Made by a program: the position numbers and the translations under genes. DNA of 15,183 nt from Candidatus Rifleibacteriota bacterium (lineage in GTDB: Bacteria > UBP17 > UBA6191 > JACPRK01): positions 1 through 15,183 of the forward strand of contig JACQZL010000359.1 of the NCBI GenBank assembly GCA_016213865.1, read 5' to 3'. How positions within the stretch are numbered: position 1 is the stretch's first letter; each line of letters starts with the position of its first letter. Below are positions 8,821 through 15,183 of this stretch, piece by piece. The notes under the pieces are model-generated. The model was not told the DNA's origin, searched no databases, and was given only the letters and a program-made list of their open reading frames with translations.

Positions 8821-10507
8821 CTGTCAGTCCTCCTGTTGCTTGCGCCGGACTCGCAGCCCGTCTATCGGTGGAAGGTACGTTCGCACGAGCGGCTGTTGCC
8901 GGACAATCCTGTTCGGAAAGGGACCTGGTCCAGGTCACGTGCTGCGTGGAGGTCCCCAGACGCTGGCTCAGCCGGAACAGGGCCGGACCGCTCAGGACCA
9001 GGACGAGCTCATCCGGGTCGCTCGAGAGCCACGGGGCGAGCGGCCGGTTCCGGCGCACCTGGGCCGGCGCTCCGGCCGCCGGTGGCGCCACGGCGGCGCC
9101 CAGCACCAGACGATCCTCGGATTGCGAGATCGGAGCCGGCAACGGGCGGACAACCAGCCTTGCGACCTCGAGCACCTGGTCCACCTCCAGGGCGAGGCGG
9201 GCCTCCCGGTCTCGAAGCAGGACGTGGGGACGGCTCGAACAGTCACTGGGCCCGGCCGGTGCCTCGGGCGGTCTCTCAGCGAGCAGGTCTTCGAGGCGGC
9301 GGCACTCCACCTGCACACTGCCTTCTGACGGACCGACCGTTGGACTCGAGCCCGACCTCGGAGCCAGCGAGCTTTCCACGTACGACACGGGAAGGGCCAC
9401 GGACCACAAGCCCGCCCGGGCGAGCAGACACTCTGTCCGAGCCAGGCGGTTGGGGACCTCCACCCGAATCTTGAGTCCGGCTCCAGGATGGTTTTCGAGT
9501 GAGAGGGAACCCTGCATCTCCTCCACGCCGGTGCGCACGGCGCTCATCCCGTAGCCTCGACCCGAGCTGAGGTCGGCCTGGTCGCTTGTGGAGAACCCCG
9601 GTCGAAACAACAGTTCGAAGCTCGCCGCATCGTCAGCCAGAGATTCGCCCGGGGCATGGGCTTTCAGCTTCTCCCGGTCGATGCCCCTGCCGTCGTCCTC
9701 CACCTCCAGGACGATCCCCGCGGAGGTCTGCTCGAACCTGACCTCGAGCTCGCCGCATTGCTTCTTCCCGAGAGCGACTCGCTCACTCGGTGATTCCACT
9801 CCATGCACGATTGCATTGGGTACGAGCTGGTCCAGCACCTTTCCCAGTCGGTCCATGATCAGTTTCTCGCCGGAGACGGCGGCCCCTTGCACAACCAAAC
9901 GGACCTCGCGGTGCTGCTCCCGGGCCCAGGCCCGGACCTTCCCTTTCAGGGGTTCCAGGAGATTGCGGGCGCTGACCAGTCGCGCCCCGGCCACGGCCTG
10001 CTCGAGGCTGTCCAGGCGCTCCTCGAGCTCGTGCAGCAGCCTGTCTGCTCCCATACGCCAGACGGCCCCGCGGCCGTTCGCCGCGTTCGACTGGCCTGCC
10101 CGATTCAGGTGGGCCTTCATCAGCAGTTGCCAGCCCGTGAGTTGCTCGAGCCCCACCATCAAGCGGTCGAGGGCCCGGACCCCGACCCTGAGAGTCAGCC
10201 CCTCATACTCTGCCGCGAGCTGCCCGCGGGCCTCGTCCAAAAGGGCCTCGAGCCGAGCCAGGGAGCCGGCAGGAAGCTCGCCCGTGCTCCCTCCCATCGA
10301 GGCAAGCTCAGTCTCGAACCGATCGAGCGTCCCGGCCACCGGCGAATCGGCCCGCATGGCCGCCCGCTTGAGGTTGTGGACCTTCTTGAACAGGTTGTCG
10401 ATGCGGCCGCGCAGCTTCAGACCGCGGGCCCCCGCGAGTCTCTCGAGGTCCTTGGCCAGGGCCTCGAGGTCCTCCAGCGCCCCGTCGGCGAATCCGGCGA
10501 GACTCAT
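8798..10507 (-). CDS. cheA: Short CheA-like histidine kinase with fused CheW-like domain
   Basis: Chemosensory kinase of 569 aa, below the usual 650-700 because no P2 (CheY/CheB-binding) domain is visible. P1 is a short four-helix-like segment with H44 in KKVHNLKRAA; the residue after the conserved Lys is Arg instead of the usual Gly. P3 dimerisation starts near LRVGVRALDRLM (106-117). P4 (about 205-350) has the N box LDQLVPNAIVHGVESP (225-240, N231), G1 DDGRGI (271-276) and G2 GRGYGM (316-321). The CheW-like P5 begins near 355 (RTECLLARAGLWSVALP) and reaches about 540. It overlaps the upstream receptor gene by 4 bp (ATGA) and the downstream kinase gene by 23 bp. With no separate CheW nearby, P5 may contact the receptor directly. 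The C-terminal 40 residues are low complexity. Confidence 0.9.
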   Translation of the reverse strand: MSLAGFADGALEDLEALAKDLERLAGARGLKLRGRIDNLFKKVHNLKRAAMRADSPVAGTLDRFETELASMGGSTGELPAGSLARLEALLDEARGQLAAEYEGLTLRVGVRALDRLMVGLEQLTGWQLLMKAHLNRAGQSNAANGRGAVWRMGADRLLHELEERLDSLEQAVAGARLVSARNLLEPLKGKVRAWAREQHREVRLVVQGAAVSGEKLIMDRLGKVLDQLVPNAIVHGVESPSERVALGKKQCGELEVRFEQTSAGIVLEVEDDGRGIDREKLKAHAPGESLADDAASFELLFRPGFSTSDQADLSSGRGYGMSAVRTGVEEMQGSLSLENHPGAGLKIRVEVPNRLARTECLLARAGLWSVALPVSYVESSLAPRSGSSPTVGPSEGSVQVECRRLEDLLAERPPEAPAGPSDCSSRPHVLLRDREARLALEVDQVLEVARLVVRPLPAPISQSEDRLVLGAAVAPPAAGAPAQVRRNRPLAPWLSSDPDELVLVLSGPALFRLSQRLGTSTQHVTWTRSLSEQDCPATAARANVPSTDRRAASPAQATGGLTDGENPRS

Positions 10508-11517
10508 CGGTGCCCCCCGGGCTCGAGCCCGGCCAGCAAGTCGTCCTTCGCCTTGAGCAGGACTTCCAGGGCCGCCAGCGTCTGCACCAGCGCAGTGTGC
10601 ATCTCGGACAGGCGCGTCGAGACCGTGTCCAGCTCGCTCCGCTGGCCGATCATCTGCTGGCGAAGGTCCTGGACCCCGGACTGCGATTGCCTGGTCGCCT
10701 CCGAGATGCTCCCGATGGCCGCCTCCACGCGACCGGCCTCCTCCCGAGTTACCTGCGCTGAGCGAAGCCCCTCACGGATGGCGTCTTGCGTCACGCCCTG
10801 GGCCTCCTCGAGACCCCTGGACAGTTGTTCGACGGTCTCGGCTGCCTCACTGAGCTCCGAAGCCAGCCTGCGGACATCACGGGCCAGCACGGTCGCGGCG
10901 GCCGCGTTGTCCTCCTCATCGTCCTTCTTCACGCGGTTCCTGGCTGCCGCAATCTCGGCATTGAGCGCGATGTTCTTCGTGTGGCCCGCGGCCTGGGTCA
11001 CCAGGTTGACCACGCTTCGGATGCCGTGGAGCTGCTCCTCGAGCCGCTGGAACGTGTTGCTGATCCTGGCGACGTGCTCATCGATCGAGGCCATCTCGAG
11101 ACCTGCCCGGTGCAGGGTCTCGGTCCCGTCACGGGTCAGCTCGAGGGACTTCTGACACGCTGACGAGATCGAGTCGACCCGCTGCTGGGCCTGGATCTGG
11201 GACTGCAGGACTCGCGTGAGCGACTCGAGGCTCGCATAGGTGGCCTGGCCCTGGGCCTCCGCGGCTTGCCGGACCGCCTCCGTGGCGCTGGAAAGCCGCC
11301 GTACCTGGAGCCTGGCGGCAACGTCCAGTGCGCTCTTGCCCGCGTCGGTCCGCTGCGACAGCAGCATGGCAAGACCGAACCCGAAGAGGGCGAAACCACC
11401 CCAGGTGGCCCACTGAATGGTCATGTGAGGGGTCTGGGCGAGGCTGGCCAGCAAAGCCAGGGCAATCAGAAGCAGAGCCAGACAGTTCCACCAGAACAAG
11501 CGATTCACGCTGCCCAT
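10504..11517 (-). CDS. Methyl-accepting chemotaxis-type receptor with minimal periplasmic part
   Basis: A chemoreceptor of 337 aa. Two membrane helices (about 6-27, WNCLALLLIALALLASLAQ; and about 33-53) are joined by only a few residues, so there is no ligand-binding domain outside the membrane and no HAMP domain. The rest is a long coiled-coil signalling domain with the hairpin tip TKNIALNAEIAAAR, matching the family's TNILALNAAVEAAR. The return strand is DVRRLASELSEAAETV. Between them is an acidic insert (KKDDEED) that makes the turn seven residues longer than usual, and the usual GRGFAVVA stretch is lost. The ATG at 11517 was chosen because GGAGG lies 5-6 nt upstream and the first helix follows immediately; a longer frame reaches 11658. 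It is the first gene of the receptor-CheA-kinase operon and overlaps CheA by 4 bp. Confidence 0.88.
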   Translation of the reverse strand: MGSVNRLFWWNCLALLLIALALLASLAQTPHMTIQWATWGGFALFGFGLAMLLSQRTDAGKSALDVAARLQVRRLSSATEAVRQAAEAQGQATYASLESLTRVLQSQIQAQQRVDSISSACQKSLELTRDGTETLHRAGLEMASIDEHVARISNTFQRLEEQLHGIRSVVNLVTQAAGHTKNIALNAEIAAARNRVKKDDEEDNAAAATVLARDVRRLASELSEAAETVEQLSRGLEEAQGVTQDAIREGLRSAQVTREEAGRVEAAIGSISEATRQSQSGVQDLRQQMIGQRSELDTVSTRLSEMHTALVQTLAALEVLLKAKDDLLAGLEPGGHR

Positions 11518-11598
11518 ACGTCCCTCCGCCAACTCCATTTCGAGCGCGATACTCCAAGGTGCCCTCGTGGTCCCCGCCATCATACACGGTCGGGCGCG

Positions 11599-11627
11599 TT
11601 GCCGTCCGTCGGGCGGTCTGCTACAGT
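11599..11627 (+). promoter_or_regulatory. Extended -10 promoter for the 185-aa unknown gene
   Basis: TTGCCG (11599-11604), a 17-nt spacer, then TGC-TACAGT (hexamer 11622-11627, TGn extension before it). The predicted start point near 11634 would leave a short leader containing GGAGG (11636-11640) before the ATG at 11650. It lies in the 132-bp gap shared with the divergent receptor operon. Confidence 0.5.
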
Positions 11628-11649
11628 CCGGAGCTGGAGGTCGATCATC

Positions 11650-12207
11650 ATGGATCAAGCCGACGGTCTTCTTCGCGACTCGCAGCAGTTCTTTCAGGCC
11701 GCGGCCCCGTTCGCGCTGGGCGTGGAAGACGAGAGCGCGCTAAGAGGGCTCCGGACGCTCGTCGTTCGGCCCGAGAACCAACGGCTCCAGGTCTTGCTGG
11801 TGAACATGTGCCGGCAATTGCAGCTTCTCAACGCCGAGAACGCGCGACTGGCCAACATGCAGACCGGGCCGACGTTTCGGACTCGTGGGCTCTCCTCGAC
11901 GGTCACCAGGTCCGGGCCCGCACCGACAGGGTGGCCTGCGCGGCAGGCGTGCCTCAAGGGGCTGCTCGAGGACCTCCGGGTACAGTGCGAGGGCCTGGAC
12001 GGCCCCGCCGAGTTGCTCCACGCCTACGAGGAACTCGGACTCGTGGCTGCGCTGTTGGAGCCGGAGGGATACACGCGACTCGTGGACTATCTATGCCGCT
12101 CGCGCGGAGTCGTCGAATCCACGCTGGGCGCGGAGCGTGCGCAGCAGCTACGACAAGCATGGCTCGCGCTCGCACGAACCTCGGGTGAAGTGCTTGTTGC
12201 GAAGTAA
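11650..12207 (+). CDS. Helical protein of unknown function, divergent from the receptor operon
   Basis: A 185-aa soluble protein with no family recognised. Residues about 32-62 (from LRTLVVRPENQ to NAENARL) form a leucine-rich amphipathic stretch likely to be a coiled coil. A Pro/Thr-rich break (about 65-95) follows, then a second all-helical half, LKGLLEDLRVQ to YTRLVDYL. It has no signal peptide and no membrane segment. The ATG at 11650 is supported by GGAGG 9 nt upstream and by the promoter at 11599-11627. GC-rich third positions support it as coding. Its divergent arrangement with the receptor operon, over a 132-bp shared control region, hints at a regulatory or scaffold role there, but nothing in the sequence proves it. 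Confidence 0.78.
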   Translation: MDQADGLLRDSQQFFQAAAPFALGVEDESALRGLRTLVVRPENQRLQVLLVNMCRQLQLLNAENARLANMQTGPTFRTRGLSSTVTRSGPAPTGWPARQACLKGLLEDLRVQCEGLDGPAELLHAYEELGLVAALLEPEGYTRLVDYLCRSRGVVESTLGAERAQQLRQAWLALARTSGEVLVAK

Positions 12208-12555
12208 GCCCGGGGTAAGGGAACAGGAGTAACAGCGGGGTTTGTCGCCAGCAAGCGGCACTTTGCCGCACTGCCAAGACCGCGGTACCCGACGGACGCC
12301 GCACCTCACGTCCAAGGGAGCCAGCAGAGGCCCAGGATGACCACGATTCACGGCTCCCCCGCCCCAAGCACCTCCGCCAAAGGCAGCCGCGCATCGCCGT
12401 AAAGGACGATGCCACGCACACTGGGTCCATCCCGGCAAGACCCCAGGCGCCACAGTCACGCCTCCCGGCAAACAGACGCGCCAGTTATTGAGTATTTTTA
12501 CTTAGTTGCTGAGTAAATTGTAGCGTCGAGTCCAAAGTGCTGGTAACCTGAGAGT
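12208..12555. other. Gene-poor intergenic stretch with a small hairpin and an AT-rich control region
   Basis: About 350 bp without an intact gene. It contains a hairpin GCGGCA-CTT-TGCCGC (12255-12269) without a following T-run. It also contains a short minus-strand frame (about 12348-12430) that could be a gene remnant, and an AT-rich patch (12485-12520) just before the ATPase gene. Confidence 0.55.
12489..12516. promoter_or_regulatory. AT-rich operator-like repeats before the AAA ATPase gene
   Basis: TGAGTA occurs at 12489-12494 and again at 12510-12515, 21 bp apart (two helical turns). Between and overlapping them is an inverted pair, TTACTTAG (12498-12505), TTG, CTGAGTAA (12509-12516), matching at seven of eight positions. 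The patch is AT-rich in a GC-rich genome and ends 40 nt before the GTG start, so it is a good place for an operator or promoter. The bound factor is unknown. Confidence 0.45.
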
Positions 12556-13752
12556 GTGATTCTGGAGTTCAGTCGGGAGCTCGTCAGCGACCTGAAGGCC
12601 GGGCTCGAGCGGGAACCGCCGCTGCTACAGATTCTCGTCGGCGCACGCCAGACCGGCAAGTCGACGGCGGCGGCCCAGGTCGCGGCCCGATGGAGGGGCC
12701 CGGTACGCCAGGCGTCGGCGGATGTTCCGTTGCCGCCCGGGCCCGAGTGGATCGAGATGCACTGGGGGTTCGCCCGGAAGGACGCCCAATCGAAGGGTGC
12801 GCCGGTGCTGCTGGTGCTGGACGAAGTCCAGAAGGTTCGCGGCTGGAGCGAAGTGGTGAAGGCGCAGTGGGACGCGGACCGCCGGGCAAAGTGCATCGTT
12901 CATCCCCTGCTATTGGGCTCCTCGGCGTTACTCGTCGCGAAGGGGCTGACCGAGAGCCTTGCAGGCCGGTTCTTTCTGCATCGGTGCACACACTGGTCGT
13001 TCGGCGAGTGTCACGCCGCCTTTGGCTGGGACCTCGAACGGTGGCTCTTCTTCGGCGGCTACCCGGGTGCGGCCGCCATGATCGAGGACGAGGAGACCTG
13101 GCGCCGTTACGTATCCGACTCGCTGGTGGAGACCGCGGTGGCGCGGGACGTGCTCGCGCTCGAGCGGATCGGCAAGCCCGCCTTGCTGCGTCAGTTGTTC
13201 GCTCTGGCCGCGGCCTACCCGGCCGAGATTCTCTCGTACACGAAGATGCTCGGGACGCTTCAGGACGCCGGCAACACCGTAACGCTGGCGCACTACCTGC
13301 GATTATTGGAGGCCTGTTTTCTTGCCTCGGGCCTGGAGTGCCTGACGGGCCGGCCCCGGCAACGGGGCTCGTCGCCCAAGATCGTCGTCTGGAACAACGC
13401 CCTCGTCGCGGCGCTCTCGGGGCTGTCGTTCGAGCAGGCGAGGACCGACGGGGCCTTCTGGGGCAGACTGGTGGAGAATGCGGCGGGCGCGCATCTACTC
13501 GGTCATCTGCCGTCGCCCCGGTTCCATGTCGGGTACTGGCGCGAACGCAACTGTGAGGTCGACTTCGTCGTGAGCGCCGGCCGCCAACTCATCGGGGTCG
13601 AGGTGAAGAGCGGACGCCCCGGCCGGCTCGAGGGCCTGACGGCTTTTCGTAGGCGCTTTCCGTCGGCCAGAGCGCTGGTCATTGGAAGCGGTGGCATGCC
13701 TCTGGAGGAGTTCTTTTCCGAGCATCCGACGCGATCGCTCAGTATCGGATAG
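12556..13752 (+). CDS. AAA ATPase with DUF4143 C-terminal domain (COG1373-like)
   Basis: A 398-aa protein of the widespread accessory ATPase family whose biological role is unsettled. The N-terminal P-loop domain has Walker A GARQTGKST (29-37), Walker B VLLVLDEVQKV (84-94) and a sensor-like LLGSSALL (119-126). The DUF4143 half follows the GGYPGAA motif (167-173) and ends in a restriction-endonuclease-like fold signature, CEVDFVV (333-339) and GVEVKSGR (347-354). The whole protein is intact and near family length. The GTG at 12556 has only a weak ribosome site. Members are often horizontally acquired and scattered singly. Here it is flanked by gene-poor DNA upstream and has its own AT-rich control patch. 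A convergent gene ends 41 bp after it. No partner or defence gene lies beside it. Confidence 0.9.
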   Translation: MILEFSRELVSDLKAGLEREPPLLQILVGARQTGKSTAAAQVAARWRGPVRQASADVPLPPGPEWIEMHWGFARKDAQSKGAPVLLVLDEVQKVRGWSEVVKAQWDADRRAKCIVHPLLLGSSALLVAKGLTESLAGRFFLHRCTHWSFGECHAAFGWDLERWLFFGGYPGAAAMIEDEETWRRYVSDSLVETAVARDVLALERIGKPALLRQLFALAAAYPAEILSYTKMLGTLQDAGNTVTLAHYLRLLEACFLASGLECLTGRPRQRGSSPKIVVWNNALVAALSGLSFEQARTDGAFWGRLVENAAGAHLLGHLPSPRFHVGYWRERNCEVDFVVSAGRQLIGVEVKSGRPGRLEGLTAFRRRFPSARALVIGSGGMPLEEFFSEHPTRSLSIG

Positions 13753-13793
13753 CCGCGGTGGGGAACGTCGGTCGTCGAGGTGCCGGTCTTTGC

Positions 13794-14315
13794 TCAGTTC
13801 AACGAGCTCCTGGCCGGCAGGCTCTGCAGTGATGGCTGCAGCTCGTCGTCCTCCTGCTCGGAATCCGAGGACGCCACCTTTGACAGCTCGTTCGCGGCGC
13901 TGGCCCGAGCTGTCGTCTCGAGCAAGCGCACGGCCTCGTCGCTGGCCTGCGCTCCCTGCACCTGGGCCAGCAGGTGCAGCAACGAGCCGAGCTGGAGGCA
14001 GTTGCTCCCGAGCGCGGCGCGCTGGAGCGCGATGGCCCGGAGGAGGGCCTCTTCGGCCCGCTCCGGTTCGCCCGAGTTGCTGCTGACCAGGGCCTCCAGC
14101 GTCAGCCGGATGGCCGCAAGAAGCTGCTCTTGCCGGATTGCCCGGCACCTTGACCTGCTCTTGCACCGACTCATCTCGATCGACCTCCGTCGTTGCCGGT
14201 CTGCGCTTGTGGAGTCCCGTCCCGACCGGGCGGGATCGTGCGCCGTGGCGGCACTCGTGTCCTTCGACCTGTTCGGAGTCTGGCGGCGGCGCGGTTTGCG
14301 GTCTTTCGGCGTCAC
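13794..14315 (-). CDS. Small helical protein with basic N-terminus, downstream of anti-sigma gene
   Basis: A 173-aa protein not assigned to a family. The first 60 residues are disordered and Arg/Lys-rich (DRKPRRRQ, RQRRR, CKSRSRCR). Residues about 62-145 form helix pairs resembling a tetratricopeptide-like or other helical repeat (EQLLAAIRLTLEAL, ERAEEALLRAIALQRAAL, LGSLLHLLAQVQG, DEAVRLLETTARAS). The tail is acidic (SDSEQEDDE). The GTG at 14315 has GGAGG 8 nt upstream. An internal ATG at 14174 also has GGAGG 9 nt upstream and would give a 126-aa product containing only the helical part, so the start is uncertain. It lies 130 nt downstream of the anti-sigma gene on the same strand and is probably co-transcribed with it. 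Coding is supported by GC-rich third positions. Confidence 0.65.
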   Translation of the reverse strand: MTPKDRKPRRRQTPNRSKDTSAATAHDPARSGRDSTSADRQRRRSIEMSRCKSRSRCRAIRQEQLLAAIRLTLEALVSSNSGEPERAEEALLRAIALQRAALGSNCLQLGSLLHLLAQVQGAQASDEAVRLLETTARASAANELSKVASSDSEQEDDELQPSLQSLPARSSLN

Positions 14316-14445
14316 TCGCGGTTCCTCCGAGGACTGACGACGACGGTCACCCCGCTCTCACGGCGAAGTCTCGAGGGCGCAGGGAGGGAACGGCCGGGCC
14401 AAGACGCGCCCTCCTCACGGTCGGCCCCTTGGAGGCGGAAACTCG

Positions 14446-15168
14446 CTACGAACCGGAGGGCCGGGCCAGCGGGAAGAGGACCCGCAACTTGCTGTCAAGC
14501 TCGCAGCAGAGCACGAATCGAGGCCAGTGAGAGGCCAGGCACTGCGCGGCCTCCCGTGGAATCTCGAGGCCGCCGCTGCGACCGTCCTGCGACAGGACGT
14601 TCAACGCGAGGCCTTCTCCGGAGGTCTGACCCGGCCCCAGCAACTGGTAGCTCCACTCCTCGAGATAGCGGTCCGGCACGGCGGACTGGACCTCGAGAGC
14701 AACCTGCTCGCCCACCGTCAACTTCACCGTCAACTGCGGGACCTGGACGGCGGGCGTGGGGACCAGCTCCAGCGTTCCGCGGAAAGGCGAACCGGGTCCG
14801 GCCTGGTCCTGGCGGTCGCGTGTCGGGACGCCGCGGCCTTGAAAGGCCGGCTGCAGGACCGGCTGGGCCGTCGTCGAGGCGACGAGCTCGGTGATGACCG
14901 CGTCCACGCGCCGGAGCCACTCGCCCAGAACCTGCGCGTACCCGGGGCTTTCCGGCACGGCTTGCTCCTGCTGCAGCTCCGAGAAACGCGCCAGGCAATT
15001 CCCGCAAGTCGCCAGGTGCCTCCTGACTGCGGAGGTCATGACCGGCAGGGTGCGTTGCTCGAGCAAGCCGAGCAGTTGCTCGTCCTCGGGGCAATCCTGG
15101 CGCGAGGAATCGGCCCGGGCAGCACCGTCCAGCACTTCGAACATCACGCGAACGAGGTCCCTCTCCAC
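14446..15168 (-). CDS. Soluble zinc-finger anti-sigma-like protein
   Basis: A 240-aa protein with an N-terminal anti-sigma zinc-binding domain: C26, then H51-x3-C55-x2-C58 in RHLATCGNCLARF, the classic histidine/cysteine spacing of anti-sigma factors that hold an ECF sigma factor inactive. A helical linker (about 60-95) and a Pro/Gln-rich stretch lead to a C-terminal beta-rich region (about 130-235; for example QLTVKLTVGEQVALEVQ). No membrane helix is visible, unlike many anti-sigma factors, so it would sense a cytoplasmic signal. The GTG at 15168 is supported by GGAGG 7 nt upstream. The gene for its cognate sigma factor would be expected just upstream, outside the window. The helical-protein gene follows 130 nt downstream. 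Confidence 0.82.
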   Translation of the reverse strand: MERDLVRVMFEVLDGAARADSSRQDCPEDEQLLGLLEQRTLPVMTSAVRRHLATCGNCLARFSELQQEQAVPESPGYAQVLGEWLRRVDAVITELVASTTAQPVLQPAFQGRGVPTRDRQDQAGPGSPFRGTLELVPTPAVQVPQLTVKLTVGEQVALEVQSAVPDRYLEEWSYQLLGPGQTSGEGLALNVLSQDGRSGGLEIPREAAQCLASHWPRFVLCCELDSKLRVLFPLARPSGS

Positions 15169-15183
15169 GGCACTACCTCCAGG

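Noticed and set aside
7006..9474. Very long plus-strand open frame (822 codons)
   Set aside because: It is antisense to the hybrid kinase and part of CheA, has no recognisable domains, and its translation (Arg/Gln/His/Pro-rich) is typical of GC-rich antisense frames.
11518..11658. N-terminal extension of the chemoreceptor to 11658
   Set aside because: The extra residues are polar and unconserved-looking and would overlap the divergent gene's start. The ATG at 11517 has GGAGG and leads directly into the first membrane helix.
12255..12269. Hairpin GCGGCA-CTT-TGCCGC as a terminator for the 185-aa gene
   Set aside because: A short stem with no T-run after it. It may be a repeat fragment, and terminator function is not supported.
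13753..13793. Terminator between the convergent ATPase and helical-protein genes
   Set aside because: The 41-bp gap shows no clear stem with a T-run.

Overview
The window is GC-rich DNA with strongly GC-biased third codon positions, from a diderm-like bacterium that carries chemosensory genes, Tad/Flp pilus ATPases and an ECF-type anti-sigma factor. It also holds several small palindromic intergenic repeats. Planctomycetota, Acidobacteriota and Myxococcota are all plausible sources, and nothing in the window decides between them. No rRNA, tRNA, CRISPR array, transposase or phage gene was seen.

Layout. At 1-1286 (+) is the 3' part of a glycoside hydrolase family 1 beta-glucosidase, convergent with a CheB-type response regulator (1305-2396, -). 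At 2397-2959 is a gene-free stretch with repeat debris. At 2960-4953 (-) is a two-gene unit: a CpaE/TadZ-like pilus ATPase whose receiver domain appears broken at its start, followed by a small two-helix membrane protein. A roughly 380-bp intergenic region with a long palindrome separates it from a divergent CpaF/TadA secretion ATPase (5335-6984, +). A repeat hairpin lies between CpaF and the convergent end of a chemosensory operon (7135-11517, -). That operon has tightly overlapping genes: a chemoreceptor with almost no periplasmic part, a short CheA with a fused CheW-like domain, and a receiver-GAF-histidine kinase. A protein of unknown function (11650-12207, +) diverges from it. Next come a gene-poor stretch, an AAA ATPase with a DUF4143 C-terminus (12556-13752, +), and on the minus strand a zinc-finger anti-sigma factor followed by a small helical protein (13794-15168).

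How it may work together. The receptor could modulate CheA, whose histidine could pass phosphate to the receiver of the adjacent hybrid kinase and/or to CheB. No CheY, CheR or separate CheW is present, so this looks like an alternative chemosensory pathway and not flagellar chemotaxis. The Tad ATPases lie between CheB and the receptor operon, so the output may be Tad pilus assembly. That link rests on gene position only.

The most unusual points are: (1) CheB lacks the catalytic histidine of its methylesterase domain; (2) the CpaE/TadZ gene has a good promoter, Shine-Dalgarno and ATG that lead into the wrong frame, as if about 75 nt had been lost from its receiver domain; (3) the chemoreceptor has a seven-residue acidic insertion at its signalling tip; (4) palindromic repeats are read through as coding sequence in the CpaF linker.
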